A stretch of 64,000 nt of DNA from positions 1 through 64,000 of the forward strand of contig MDYQ01000613.1 of NCBI GenBank assembly GCA_003024175.1, given 5' to 3'. Positions 24,754 to 39,413 of this stretch are shown piece by piece; the first letter of the stretch is position 1, and each line of letters opens with the position of its first letter. The DNA comes from Planoprotostelium fungivorum (taxonomy: Eukaryota; Evosea; Variosea; Cavosteliida; Cavosteliaceae). The notes under the pieces were generated by a model. It saw only the letters and a list, made by a program, of their open reading frames with translations. It was not told the DNA's origin and made no database searches. Made by a program: the position numbers and the translations under genes.

Positions 24754-24981
24754 ATGTCATTTTCATCATCGTCCACTGACTGTGGCGCAGGTAGAAGAGT
24801 TTTTGATGAAGAACAACAGTCTCAGCTGCTGTTAGAATACGAAAAGGATGCTTATCCATCATTAGACAGACGAACACGCATTGCCGAGAACATCAACACA
24901 ACACCGAGGCGAGTGAACGTGTGGTTTCAAAACAGGAGACAGAGGAAAGAAGAGAAGAGAGATAAACTCTTTCTGTTTTGA
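24754..24981 (+). CDS. Minimal homeodomain protein
   Basis: Single exon of 75 residues. After a Ser-rich start (MSFSSSSTDCGAGRRVF) almost the whole protein is one homeodomain: helix 1 EEQQSQLLLEYEKDAYPS, helix 2 LDRRTRIAENINTTPRR, and recognition helix VNVWFQNRRQRKEEKR with the invariant Trp, Phe, Asn and Arg. It has no room for an activation or dimerisation domain. The acidic/aromatic N-terminal arm lacks the usual extra Arg cluster beyond GRR. It should bind DNA as a short factor or act as a competitor of larger homeoproteins. An additional upstream exon cannot be excluded, but no acceptor is needed for the frame. Confidence 0.85.
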   Translation: MSFSSSSTDCGAGRRVFDEEQQSQLLLEYEKDAYPSLDRRTRIAENINTTPRRVNVWFQNRRQRKEEKRDKLFLF

Positions 24982-25291
24982 TATAGAGTGTGACCTCTGG
25001 TCTTCGGAGTTATGCGAGGGGATGTCACCTTGTGGAAAAGATATAAGATAAAACGCTAGATTGGGCATGAGGTACGGAGGGGGTGCATACAGAAGGAACA
25101 ACACCAACAACAGAAGAGGATATAGAGCCAAATAGTTCTCATGTGCTCAAAAATGTGCTTCCAACCCCAGAATCCAGGTAACCGTATGTCACAGCCGCGC
25201 GAGGGACATGCGATGCACTTGTTGGATGCTTCTATCGAGCAGTTCTCTCTCATCGCAGATACACGCATGTTCTTCGTATTCATTGCGCAGT
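24982..25291. other. Intergenic 310 bp between converging homeobox and methyltransferase genes
   Basis: 3' flanks of two converging genes. I see no open frame of protein-like composition or RNA gene. Confidence 0.5.
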
Positions 25292-26489
25292 TTATTTCTT
25301 CACGGCGTACCCGATGTAATTCCACATGACATCATCTGTGATGGAAAACGGAAACTGCTCTCTCTTCCTCAACAAAAAGGCCTTCCAGAAGGTGATGGAG
25401 AAGACATCAATCCCAAGACCCTTCACGATCTTCAACTCCATGCCTTCTCTATCCAACAGAGTCTTCAATTCTTCCACGTTGATCATCAGACTCCAATGAT
25501 GAGTGTGTTGGGGCAAGATGGCGAGCGGTGAATTTTGAACCACTTCATTGATGATGAACGTCAACCAGTTTCTCTTCATCGTGTCGAAAACGAGGAAAGA
25601 ACCTGAAAAACGTGAGAAAAAGTGCGTTCGTAAGCTCACCTGGCCGGAGCATGCGAGAGACTTGATGGACGACGGTGGGAAGATCATGAAAGTGTTCGAG
25701 CACATCGGACATCACCTTTCGTGTGTGATGAAGGGGATGAATGACGATGAACTCACCACTCCATCTGATGATGCCGGAGGGATGAATGAGAGATCGTAAG
25801 CGTTGCCGATGACGTAATTTACGTTTTGGATGCCTGGATGAAAGTGAGGGAGGAGAAGAGAGGGCATTCACCTTGTTCTCTGGCGTGGGTGGTTGCTTGT
25901 CGTATCGATTCTTTTGACATGTCCACTCCGATCATGTTGAAACCTGGTGAGCGTCATCATAGAAGACACGATCTATAGACATCACCTCTCTTGGCCAACT
26001 CCTCTGTGCAGATGCCTCCTCCACACCCTGCGATGATGAGAAGTAGAATAAAATGAAATAAAATCTAACCGATGTCGTGGAAGGTGAGCTCCCTTCCTTC
26101 ATGTTGTCTCTCTTCTTTTGTGATGGAGAGGTACTTGGCAAAGAATCCAACTCTGGCGTCGTTCATGGCGTGCAGACCACCCTGCAAAGAGGTGAGTCTG
26201 TAGACTCATGTCACGAATCACCATGATGCCGTCTCTCTGCCACCAAGATAGAGAATCGTACCACTGGATCTCATGAGTGAATGCCATCAAGTGGTCTCTC
26301 ACGTGATTATCGATGGTGACTGATTCAGGAACTGGTTTTGTTCGGTCATAATTGAGATACAGGCAGTGATAGACTGCATCAATCAGCGTCGATTCGAGAG
26401 GGTTTCTATCATTCACCTGTGTTACCCAAGATGTAAGCTGCATATAATGCGAATAGGAGGAATAATAAGATTAGAATCGTGTAGAGCAT
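25292..26489 (-). CDS. SAM-dependent O-methyltransferase, UbiG/COQ3-like, with N-terminal membrane anchor
   Basis: Class I methyltransferase. The UbiG/COQ3 hallmarks are GGLHAMNDARVGF, FHDIGCGGGICTEELAKRGF (SAM glycine loop), GVDMSKESIRQATTHARE, NVNYVIGNAYDLSF and HTHHWSLMINVEELKTLLDR near the C-terminus, ending MWNYIGYAVKK. Relatives methylate ubiquinone-ring hydroxyls. Start at 26489: exon 1 encodes MLYTILILLFLLFALYAAYI, a hydrophobic signal-anchor rather than a basic mitochondrial presequence, and a 43 bp intron joins it to VYHCLYLNYDRTKPVP in frame. The intron near 26035-26070 carries the TTTTATTTCATTTTATT core shared with other genes. Could be COQ3 itself with an odd leader, or a paralogue acting at the ER. 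Confidence 0.78.
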
Positions 26490-26614
26490 CTCGTTCGTGA
26501 TCGTGAGTTTGTTTGTGTCTGTGGAGTTCACGTGACCTTCTTTCTACAACGAAGTCGTCCGCTCATCATCTGATTCTACATTTTCAACATCAGCAGCGCC
26601 CAATCCATCAGATC

Positions 26615-27232
26615 ATGGTGGGTTTGACACATAATATATCACTGACACAATAAAGGCGTGGAAAGCGGTGATCACCGCATTACGAATCGGTGTCAACACC
26701 GTCTCACAAGCTTACGAGCAAGCTCTCCTCCGTGAGAAGGATTTCTTATCGATGACGATATCTGATCTATTCAGGAAATAGTGCACACATTCCACCTCCA
26801 AAGACGACGATAGAGATCGAACACATGGCCAGGTGTGATTGAGATCGCTCGTTCGAATCATGGATTAATGGAGTGAAGATCGGGTGCTAAGAGCACTGGA
26901 TGGGTTCCTGTGCCGATTGGACAGAGACCAATGAGCGCAGAAGAAGCGAAAGACATCCTCGGCTTCGACGGAAAAGAATCCATCGACGCGGGTTGGGAGG
27001 TGATCATCATCATTATCTAGACACATCACCGTCCTGACACGTACTTTAGAAGTTCAATCGTCTATATCACAATAACGCACCAGTCAACGGAGGTTCTACA
27101 TACATGCAAGCCAAGATATACACCGCTTACGTGACTATGGGGCCAAATTTAGGAAAGAAACCAGCCCCCAACAGCAGCACAGACCCGACGAAACCGTATT
27201 GGAAGACAAGAGTCAACGAGAATAAAACGTAA
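26615..27232 (+). CDS. PAM16: Mitochondrial import motor subunit PAM16/TIM16 (Magmas)
   Basis: Peripheral J-like protein that pairs with PAM18 at the TIM23 translocon and restrains it. The start ATG (26615-26617) is followed directly by an intron (26618-26660), after which the protein reads AWKAVITALRIGVNTVSQAY. Later exons give MSAEEAKDILGFDGKESID and NRLYHNNAPVNGGSTYMQAK, matching EA-x-x-IL and the N-x-x-x-GGSFY-x-Q-SK end of the J-like fold. The HPD motif of true J proteins is absent, as expected. The tail PNLGKKPAPNSSTDPTKPYW is longer than usual. It converges on the armadillo gene with a 30 bp gap. Confidence 0.85.
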
Positions 27233-27262
27233 AGAACATGATGCATCATGCAATGTGATACA

Positions 27263-29643
27263 CTATTTATAATCCGTCCATCTTGACTTGAGATAAGGAG
27301 TGCACTCCTCTACCAGTAATTGTATGTGTTCGTTTTGAACAAAGGTGGCGCTGATGTTGGAGAGAAAGTCATCAGGGATCAATGGGACAACCAAATCCAT
27401 GCCTTCATCTGACACGTCCATCAGCACACGCAAGATGAAGACGTTCGCGTCTCACCCGATTTAACTACAGAGTGAATGTAACAGAGACCTCTATGTATGA
27501 GTAGTTCGTTGTCGTTGAACGTGTTGATGGCGTCCATCACGCTCAGCATGGTCTCTTGTGACATGAGTGCCTTCGTGCAGTGATCTGATGGTGAGTCATT
27601 TCGAATTCTAAATCCGCATTTAAACCCACCGTTGTGAGTCAAATTGACGAGAGCACCCATCCCATAGAACTGGATGTTGAAATTGTTTGGAAAGGTCAGC
27701 ATGGACTTTGTGATACACTGCACCCCTTCATCAGACACCTCATGCACGACATCATCTGTTCCTCCATCAGTTTCGAAAAGAATAAAATAAAATCTAGATC
27801 TTCACCCGAAGTGAGTAAATTGCTGAGAGACCCCAACGCGAGCATCTGCAGCTCTTGGTCCCTCTTAAATCGTTGTAGAACGTCGATCGTCCACTCTATC
27901 CCCCCTTGGTTGATGATCATCACCTTGTTGTACTCGACTGCGACGTTGAGTCATGACGATGACCTCCCTCATCATCATGAGTTCTCACCTCCAGAGGCGA
28001 GAGTCTGAACGGTCAGACAAGCACGGATTTGTAGAGGTGTATCGTTTGAGAAATGTCTAACGGCATCAGACAACACTTGCACGGCCCCCTCTCTCCCCGC
28101 TATCATCTTACCGTAGTCGACTGTACAGACCGTGAGTTTTCATCCGATTTTCCACTGCACCTTTGAGCGTGAAATTGTTGATGGCGCCCAGACCCCAGTA
28201 TTGGATGTTGTAATTGTGAGGAAATTCTCGCATGGCAGTCAGCGTGGCACCGATGACACCTCCGTATTGTTCTTCTTGCATGAGAGACACACGGATCTGA
28301 TTCGTTCAGAATCAGCCACGATGAGGACGGTGATGAGATGTGTGATGATGATGAGATGTGTGATGATGATGAGATGTGTGATGATGATGAGATGTGTGAT
28401 GATGATGAGATGTGTGATGATGATGAGATGTGTGATGATGTGATGACGCGTGATGAGTTGATGATGGACGATGCATCACCTGTTTCGATAGAGAAGTAAA
28501 ACTGCTGATGGCTTCGACTGCATTCTCTTGTATCGTCTCGTGACCTGCATCGACTCAGTCATCCACCATCACCATCATCTTCCATCATCGTCACGATGTC
28601 TTCACCTCGGTTCTCTTCTTTCGACATGTATTGGATCCTTCCTCTGATGAACGACATCTGTATCGATTCGATCCATTTCTTCTGCTGGGTTCGATGCCCA
28701 TACGGCACCAAGATTTTTGTCTTCTGCTGCTGCTCTGTCTCTAACGTCAACGTGACGGAGTAAGAGCCCCTCGTTTCCTCCTTTAGAGATGAGAAGTCGG
28801 ACACATGGATGGTGCTGCCGGATAGATTGGACGTGTCGGTGTAGATGCTGTTCATGTCGATCGTTCCTTCTTCTGTGTGGGGTGAGATGGAGGAGATGTG
28901 ATTGGTGCATCACCTGATTCGATGGACTTGTATGAGACGATCTGGTTGTGCATGGTGGCGATGCAGACTCTCCCATCGATCAACAAGAACCCCGTAACAC
29001 ACTCTGTCTCATGTATCAATGGTGGACATCATGAAGTGAATATCCCACCAGAGAATTGGGAATAGATCCTCTTTCGATTTCCTTCGTCCAGCCCTCTCTG
29101 CTCATCGTCATCCAAATCGCCAGCATCTGTATTGTTCCATTCTTCTAACAAGTTGGACGTAGATTCTTCGAGAGAGATCCGCATGATGGCGGAGATACCT
29201 TCCCAATCCATGGAATTGTTCAGACCGAGGTAACTCCATAGAGCGGTGCTGAGTGAGGAAGACGTACGATAATGTGCGATCAATGCTAAACTGAGAGAGA
29301 TCTGATCCATGTGAGACAAATAAGACCTATGTATGATCATCACTTTCAGACGCGCTTTGCCAACCGATTTCAATTGTTGCGTGAGGAGTGTCTGGTAATA
29401 TATCAGAATGGTAGGTCCACATGCGTCCCTACGTACCCTCGATTGAAGCTCTATGGTACCTAAAATGTGTTCCAATTGTGAGAGCGGCTGTAACATCGGG
29501 CTCAGTGGACTATCACACAAGTCAACCAATTGAGGATCGATATCATCCGCGTGAGAATGTGACTCTGGGGTGGCTGATCTAGGTGTATAGACACTGTCCA
29601 TAGACGGACTGTCTCTAATCGGTATTATCGGGAGCCCCTGCAT
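27263..29643 (-). CDS. Armadillo-repeat protein with PH-like segment
   Basis: Many exons on the minus strand. N-terminal part: PRSATPESHSHADDIDPQLV and a helical region with LKVMIIHRSYLSHMDQISLS and SSLSTALWSYLGLNNSMDWE. Then TECVTGFLLIDGRVCIATMH, ETRGSYSVTLTLETEQQQKT and QKKWIESIQMSFIRGRIQYM, a PH-like beta then helix pattern. The C-terminal half is armadillo-type: HNYNIQYWGLGAINNFTLKG, LQIRACLTVQTLASGG, NNFNIQFYGMGALVNLTHN and IHRGLCYIHSVVKS, ending SRWTDYK. The start at 29643 is provisional; the upstream frame 29690-29824 (VPVYMLTSLYIYTEPSLNRT) may be an extra 5' exon. Possibly a signalling scaffold; no named family assigned. Confidence 0.68.
28331..28443. repeat. 18 bp minisatellite (about six units) in an intron of the armadillo gene
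   Basis: Unit ATGAGATGTGTGATGATG repeated almost perfectly, lying between two coding exons. Confidence 0.85.
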
Positions 29644-29953
29644 CCTGACGCAGGGGTCCACGATGAAGAAATGCGAAAAATGTTTTCAATGTCCGGTTCA
29701 AAGAGGGCTCAGTGTAGATGTACAACGAAGTCAGCATGTAGACTGGCACCTCTGAGGGTATCACGTTCTCTAGAGATTGATCGAGGAGGTGGTCCTCTAT
29801 GTTCAAGAGGTATATCACCTTCACAAAGAGGTGGTGAGTGATAACAAGACATGTAGAGAAGCCAACGAACGAGTAGAAGGCACATCAAACAGGTAACAGC
29901 ACGAAAGAAGAGAACAAGAGTATAGAAGCTCTCTACATAAATTTTATACGCAT

Positions 29954-31425
<1,472 letters not shown>

Positions 31426-31518
31426 TTAGAAGTCTTTCAGGTAGGTCGGTGAAACAGGCCGCACTTGGCTTCGGCAGGCTCAGATATAAATGGCCGTCGT
31501 GCAGAGTCAGGTTGCACT

Positions 31519-31528
31519 CTATTTTTAG
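31519..31528. promoter_or_regulatory. MEF2-type MADS-box consensus, beta-tubulin side
   Basis: CTATTTTTAG is an exact fit to CTA(A/T)4TAG. It lies 100 bp upstream of the beta-tubulin start codon. Confidence 0.5.
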
Positions 31529-31601
31529 CCAGGCATTGCGAACCCGCGCTCTCGCAAACGAGGACCAGCTTTACGGGCGATTTCCACAGTCGCATATTTA
31601 G

Positions 31602-33305
<1,704 letters not shown>

Positions 33306-33543
33306 AGGGTGTATAAAGAATAAATCCAGAGGAAGGAATCTGGTTGTATTCATGTCTCTTGGATCTCTTGTGTGTGGAAGTTGTGTGCTGGCTGTTGGTG
33401 ATGGACTTTTCTATCTTGACGAGCTTCACCGTGGTTACGTACAAACAAAACGCGAACAAGTATTGCAACGAAGCAAGTGTGAAGACGGAGTCTGTACGAA
33501 TCAAGGAAGATCATCACGAGGTACAAATTGAAAGACACGTCTT

Positions 33544-34853
33544 CTATATCGATAATATTCGATTGAATTCATCTTCCGTGAAGCTCAACTTCTTCGCCAC
33601 CTCCAAGTGAAGTTTCTGACGCTTCAGTATGTCGATCAGCTTCAGCTGCTTCTGAAAGGCAGATAGCAGGTCCGCCTTCTGTCGCTCGAGTTTCTTATTT
33701 TCAGTGGCCAGCTTCTCTACTGTCTGCTTCAGTGTGATGTTGGCGTTGGTTTCAGCATTCTTCGCCAACCGCAGCGCTTCCTTGAATTTCTCCACGTCCT
33801 CCAGAGCTCGATTCAGGCGACCTCGATCGACGTTAGATCATGATGGAGACACGATGTGATGCTGGTGATGTCTCACCCTCCCTCTGAGCTCTGTCGTTCT
33901 CAGCGTGCTTCTTCTCTTTCGCGATGGTGTCCATCTCGCGGTGTCCTTGCTGTAATTGTTGTTGTAACAAATTCAACTTCTTGTTGACTTCGTCGATCTT
34001 GGCCTGACTCTTTGCCAATCTCGCCTGTAGATATATCATGAGTCTCGTGCGAAGCATCACGTGACGATCTCACCTCTAACGTGGCGTTCTCACTGGTTAA
34101 TTTCTCTTCCGAAGAGAGTAACTCTTGTTGTCTCCCCTCTAAATTCGATATCTTATCCTCCTGGATCCTCATCGTCTGCTCCATTCGGCTAATCAGAGTC
34201 TAATCCGATCAGGAACGCGATCATCCATCATCTTTCATCACCTGCATCGACTTCTTCTCGTCTAAAAGAGTGACATTTTCCTTCCGACTCGTCTGTAGCT
34301 CTTCTCTCAACTGGTTTAACATGCTCTCTAATCCTGGGTCTCTACGGTAGACGACGGGCTCAGGTGATTCCACTTGTTTCACAGCGGCTCGTCCACGAAC
34401 CGAGGTCACTTGTGTCTCAGGCTCTAAGACGTGCGATGATGGAATGGATGATCTGATGTACATCAGGAGGGATGAAGACACCGACTCACTCTTCGTCTCC
34501 TTCTTCTCGCTTCACTTTCGGTCGATTGTTGCTGCGGGGGGTGTCCGCTGATCGATTGGACTTTTGACTCTTTGATGATTCGGGACGATGATCTCTTGGT
34601 GTGTGGCGAGTGGATGATGGTCTGCTCGAGCTACGACTGCTGTATTGCTCTCGCTGATGATACGCGTCAGACTTTTGACGATGTGTGTACGACAGAGACA
34701 CTCACAAACAGTTCGTCTGAATCTTGTAGCACTTTATCCTTCTTCGCATCGAGTTGTTGATTCATAGACCTACGACACGTGAGAAGATGCAATGATGGAG
34801 ACGGAGCTATCGTATCACCTCAGACGAGCCTCTAAAGCTAGATACTCGGACAT
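33544..34853 (-). CDS. TEX9-like coiled-coil protein
   Basis: Mostly coiled coil. Start at 34853 (MSEYLALEARLR), then SMNQQLDAKKDKVLQDSDEL, a basic Ser/Arg-rich linker (SSRSSSRPSSTRHTPRDHRP), and coils LESMLNQLREELQTSRKENV, ISNLEGRQQELLSSEEKLTS, LAKSQAKIDEVNKKLNLLQQ. The last exon has FKEALRLAKNAETNANITL and the family hallmark KQLKLIDILKRQKLHLE followed by AKKLSFTEDEFNRIL, which matches vertebrate TEX9 closely. TEX9 relatives are found mainly in organisms with cilia or centrioles. Divergent from the next gene with only 58 bp between starts. Confidence 0.85.
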
Positions 34854-34911
34854 GATGTGATGTGATGTGGTCGTTGGCGGGAGCTGAAATTAGGAATTAA
34901 AAATCGAAAAG

Positions 34912-37900
34912 ATGAGCGGGCTATACAACGGTGCTCTCCTCCGGTTGACACCAACATCATTGTCGGTCCATGTGGTGTTCGTGTTCGTGCTCATGAATCT
35001 CGAGCAACATTCCTATCCTCTCGATCCTCGCACAACATATGACAACCCGAGTGTGATTCCGCCACAGACAGCTGCGAATGAACAGGAGGTAGAAGAGGCT
35101 GTTCGTGTCTGTGTGTACCTCATAGATAATCCTCCCGAGGAGTATCGGATCACAACGTCGGCCATTCAAGGACTGGTCTGTCTCACATCATGCAGACAGG
35201 AGCTGAGACCATTGGCCGTATCTAAAGTGCTGAAAGTCATTCAAGAACCGAAAGTCTACCGGTGATGATCATTTCGACAAACTTGCATTTTGGCGAGCTA
35301 TAGACATTGACTCAATCAGATCAAACCCAAGAAGATATGCCGTGAGGGCCATATCTCAGTTGACATACACCGATGAAGAACTTGTGCAACCCGCTCTCCT
35401 TCTCTTGGAGAAGGTGTTCATCCTTCTTAACATGAATCGTTCGTTAATTTTTGATCAGATGACAACGAAAGAATTTGAAAACAGTCAACATGTTAGAAAA
35501 GGAGGTAATGTCTCCTCTTTACATCTCACTTCTAATGCCAATAGCGTACACATCTCTGAGTCGGATTGGTCGACGCTATCCACACACTCAAGACTTCATC
35601 TCTCCCATCTTTGACAACGATTACTCGGTACGACATGACTTCTATAACATGTTCCATCTGATGTGTGAAACAGATGAAGAATCTAAAGATTGGGTCTGTG
35701 TGGGCCATACTCATCGGTTGGGGAAGGATGTCTCAGAGCAACAGTAAACTGAGAAGCCAAGTAGTAGATAGACTCTTAGAGGCCACTCGTCACGCACAGA
35801 TACTCACTCGGTGATGACAATGTGTCGCCGATGATCACTCATCTAGGACAGGTGTGGAGGAATCAAAGGACTTGGCCATGCCTCATGTCCCGTCGGAGGT
35901 GAACACATGATCCCATCACCAATCACATCATCATCACAACATCCGCTCATCATCACAGACACCGAAGTCGATCCCAACGTCCAAAACATGTGTCTCAACC
36001 GATGTCTAGAGATGATGCGCGATGGTGGCTGCGACTTGAACGATAAGAAGATGTTCCCCGAAGGAAGCGACCCTTGGAAAAACGAACAAGTCTATCTCGT
36101 GCAGTACGCCACGATGCAAGCTCTCGGTCTCCTCTTACGTTCTAACCCGGGTGAGTCATGTCTCCTCCTCTAAAGTCAAAACCGAATGAAGTGAAACGTT
36201 ATTTACACGAGGACAGACCAATGGTGGCCTAAAGTCAGTGAAATATTCTGCGACGTTCTATCGAATCAAAGATACTCGCAAAGAGTCAAAGCTTCTGCTC
36301 TCATCACGATGGGGAAGCTGACCTTCTATCTACCGAACGAGAGCCCGTTCAACCTCGTCATCAAGATGATTCTATTTGATTTGAGCGGGTGGGAAAAAAT
36401 CCAGTCGAAAAGACGTGGATTTATTCTCGATTTATTCTCGATTTATTCTTAAGTGTTGTAGATCGAGGAACGAACAATTGTCCGAGCCTGCCTGTTACGC
36501 TCTCGCGAATTACGGACTCAGTCATGATGACACGGTGAGTATGACATCTCATGTCATGTCGTGACGACATACAGTACGCATCGGTACGTACGGTGTTCGA
36601 GGGTAAGATGGGTAGCAGCCTCTTCTTGGCCTCGGCCCACTTTCTCATCTATTATCTAAAATCTTACTGTAAATTGATATCGAGAGATTACAAGCCCATC
36701 ATGAGCCGCTGTTCGACCATCATCTCCCTCAACCAAAGTGAGAAATACCCGATATCACGTTATTTTATTCTCCGTCTACAACCTACCAACGTCTCGTTGT
36801 AGATACGAACCAAGCGGCCGTCGGTGGTTTATTTCTACCCGGATTTATTCAGGATCAAGATCTCGCCAGCCTGCCCGCTCCCACACCCGACACGGTGATC
36901 CTTCTTTCCATAAAATTTCATCCATATTTCGAGTCACGTGACCACCCATCAGCCTTTCATCTCGGATTTGAACGTCCCTGGGCCCTCTATGAACGAGAGT
37001 GCCGTGATCGCGAACAACGTATCACGTTTGCTCGAGCTGTGTACGGACTTTTCCACGATTGTTCTCAGTACTTTCTTGGAAATTGTGAGGAATCCGTTCC
37101 TGCTAGACATACCCGCTCTGACTTTCACTCTACAACAACTTATCTTGGACTGTAAGGTGAGCGTCACAGTCTCTCATGTCTTAAACTCGTTTCGTTCATC
37201 ATGTGAAATGCGATATAGAATACAATATAGAATCAATCGATGTGTGATGTATGTCTCAATCTTTATCATTCTTCTTTTAAAACGATGATTCTCATATTCC
37301 AAATTTGTTTCTCGTGAAAATGAATTCAAGAAAATGAAAAAAACGATTGAAATTCTTCTGCAGGTGAAATCACAAGCTGGAATGGCATTGGAGCAGAACG
37401 GCCTGCTCAAGCTCTACCAACAACTGAACGAGTTGGATCCTCTCATTCGAGAGAACCTTGTAACTCTCCTCCAACATCCAGAGGTATCATCAACATCAAC
37501 ATCATCAACATCATCAACATCAGGATCAGCATCAACATCAACATCATCAACATCATCAACATCATCAACATCATCAACATCATCAACATCATCAGCATCA
37601 GCATCAGCATCAACATCATCAGCATCAGCATCAGCATCAGCATCAACATCAACATCATCAACATCATCAGCATCAACATCATCAACATCATCAGCATCAG
37701 CATCAACATCAACATCATCAACATCAACATCATCAACATCAATATCAATATCATCAACATCAACATCAACATCACCATCATCAACATCATCACAACTTCT
37801 CACCTTCTTAAAACAGGTGTTAGACAATCCACTTTGGATGTCGAACACGAGGAACATTCTCTTCAACATCGAAGCTTTCAAATCGATCCAATTCGCACCG

Positions 37901-39404
37901 GTTGAGGATTCAAATGTGGCGAGAGAGAGACTCAATCAGCTCTTGAGACAAGAAGAAGAGCGAAAGACGTGAGTTCATCGCTTCGACATCACCTCATGAT
38001 CGCGATCATCCGATCGCATCGTGATCGCGATCATCCGATCACGTCATGATGGATGATGAGATGAGTCTGATGATCCTCTAGTCTAGAAGAGAGAGAAGTT
38101 CAGAGACAGACCGAACTGAACGAGAAGCTATTGGACGTGTTACAAAGAGAGAAGGATAGGAAGAAGAAGAAGAGGAAGAACCAAGGGGGAGAGGGACAGC
38201 AGAAGAGACAGAAGAGGGAAGGAGGGAAGAAGAGACAGTACTGCTGGGACTTTGCCAACAAGGGAATCTGTAGGTTTGGAGATCGCTGCAAGTGAGTCGA
38301 GTTCGAAATAAAATGAAATAAAATCAAATTTCCACGCAGGCACAAGCACGTCACGAGGTACGAGAAGAACGCTCCGGCGATGAGAGGTGAGAGGATAATA
38401 AAAAATGATTTATTCATCATCTACAACAGGTCGAGAGGGAGAGAACATACATCGTCCTCAGAATTTCCAACAGAATTTTCCCGCCAACGATTTCCCGCCA
38501 AATCCACTGGGACATATGCCGCACTACAACGATGTAGATCGTTCCGGTCTTCTTCATGGAAACGGAAACGTATCGAATCAGCAACATATGGAACTCGCAA
38601 TTCTTCAGATGATGCAGCAAGAGATGAATCAAGCTCAGATGCAGCACATGCAGCCGCACATGGTGATTTTATTTCATTTTATTTCCAGATCCAGGCTTTT
38701 TGACGATAGAAAACAGACCGACATCGATCAGATGGCTCTGATACAGAACATCATGCAGCAATCAGCACAACATCAACAGGTGATTTCGTTGATGTGATTT
38801 GATTTGATGTCATCTGATGAGATGAATAGATGCAACACATGGATCAAGCCATGCAGCTGAATCTCATCGAACAATTGATACATCAAGAGCTGGTGAATCA
38901 ACAGAATCAAATGCATCAACCGGGCCAGATCCATCAACCGAATCAGATGTACCCACTCAATCACGATTGGATGAATCAAATCAATCAACAGAACATCCAT
39001 CACATCCCGCCAGACGTCCAGGTGCTCTCTCTCTATGTCACATCGATCTAATGAAATCAGATGTTGTTACTCCAACAGATGCAGCAGCAGCAGCAGCAAC
39101 AAGCTCAGATGCAAGCACCACATTTCCATCCGAATCAGACGTCACACGCACAACATCCATTCGAACACGCCATTTCAAGTCAAGATCGTTCGTTCCATCA
39201 GCAGACGTCACGACAACCCGATCAGGTGATCACTCACACCCTCACCACCATCATCATGTCTTCACCTTCATCACCATCACGTCTTGATCATCATCGCACG
39301 CCATCTCATCATCACATCTTCATCTTCTGAACGTGACACAGTATGATTCACTCGATTTCGGTGGGGGCTATTTGGACGACTGTTACGAGAGAACTGACAC
39401 ATAA
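34912..39404 (+). CDS. HEAT-type helical protein with C-terminal CCCH zinc finger and Gln/Met-rich tail
   Basis: Long gene with many introns. First half: helical repeats such as EVEEAVRVCVYLIDNPPEEY, YRITTSAIQGLVCLTSCRQE, EQVYLVQYATMQALGLLLRS, QRVKASALITMGKLTFYLPN and MNESAVIANNVSRLLELCTD. A charged coil (LLRQEEERK joined to LEEREVQRQTELNEKLLDVL) leads to a basic stretch and one CCCH finger, CWDFANKGICRFGDRCKHKH (C-x8-C-x5-C-x3-H), split by an intron. The tail is rich in Gln, Met, His and Asn (NQQNQMHQPGQIHQPNQM; MQQQQQQQAQMQ) and ends ERTDT. The joins through the coil hold frame, so this is one gene, probably an RNA-associated scaffold. I do not recognise the HEAT part. Confidence 0.7.
37484..37816 (+). 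repeat. 333 bp intron made of ATCAAC/ATCAGC microsatellite
   Basis: Starts with donor GTATCATC after LQHPE and ends with acceptor AAAACAG before VLDNPLWM. Nearly all of it is ATCAAC/ATCATC/ATCAGC units. Its length is a multiple of three and has no stop in frame, so unspliced RNA would encode a Ser/Thr run of about 111 residues. Confidence 0.8.
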
Positions 39405-39413
39405 AAAATCCTT

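Noticed and set aside
28324-28450. Candidate CRISPR-like array
   Set aside because: Contiguous 18 bp units without spacers, inside a eukaryotic intron; it is a minisatellite.
37443-37793. Met/Leu repeat frame antisense to the ATCAAC tract
   Set aside because: Product of the microsatellite only.
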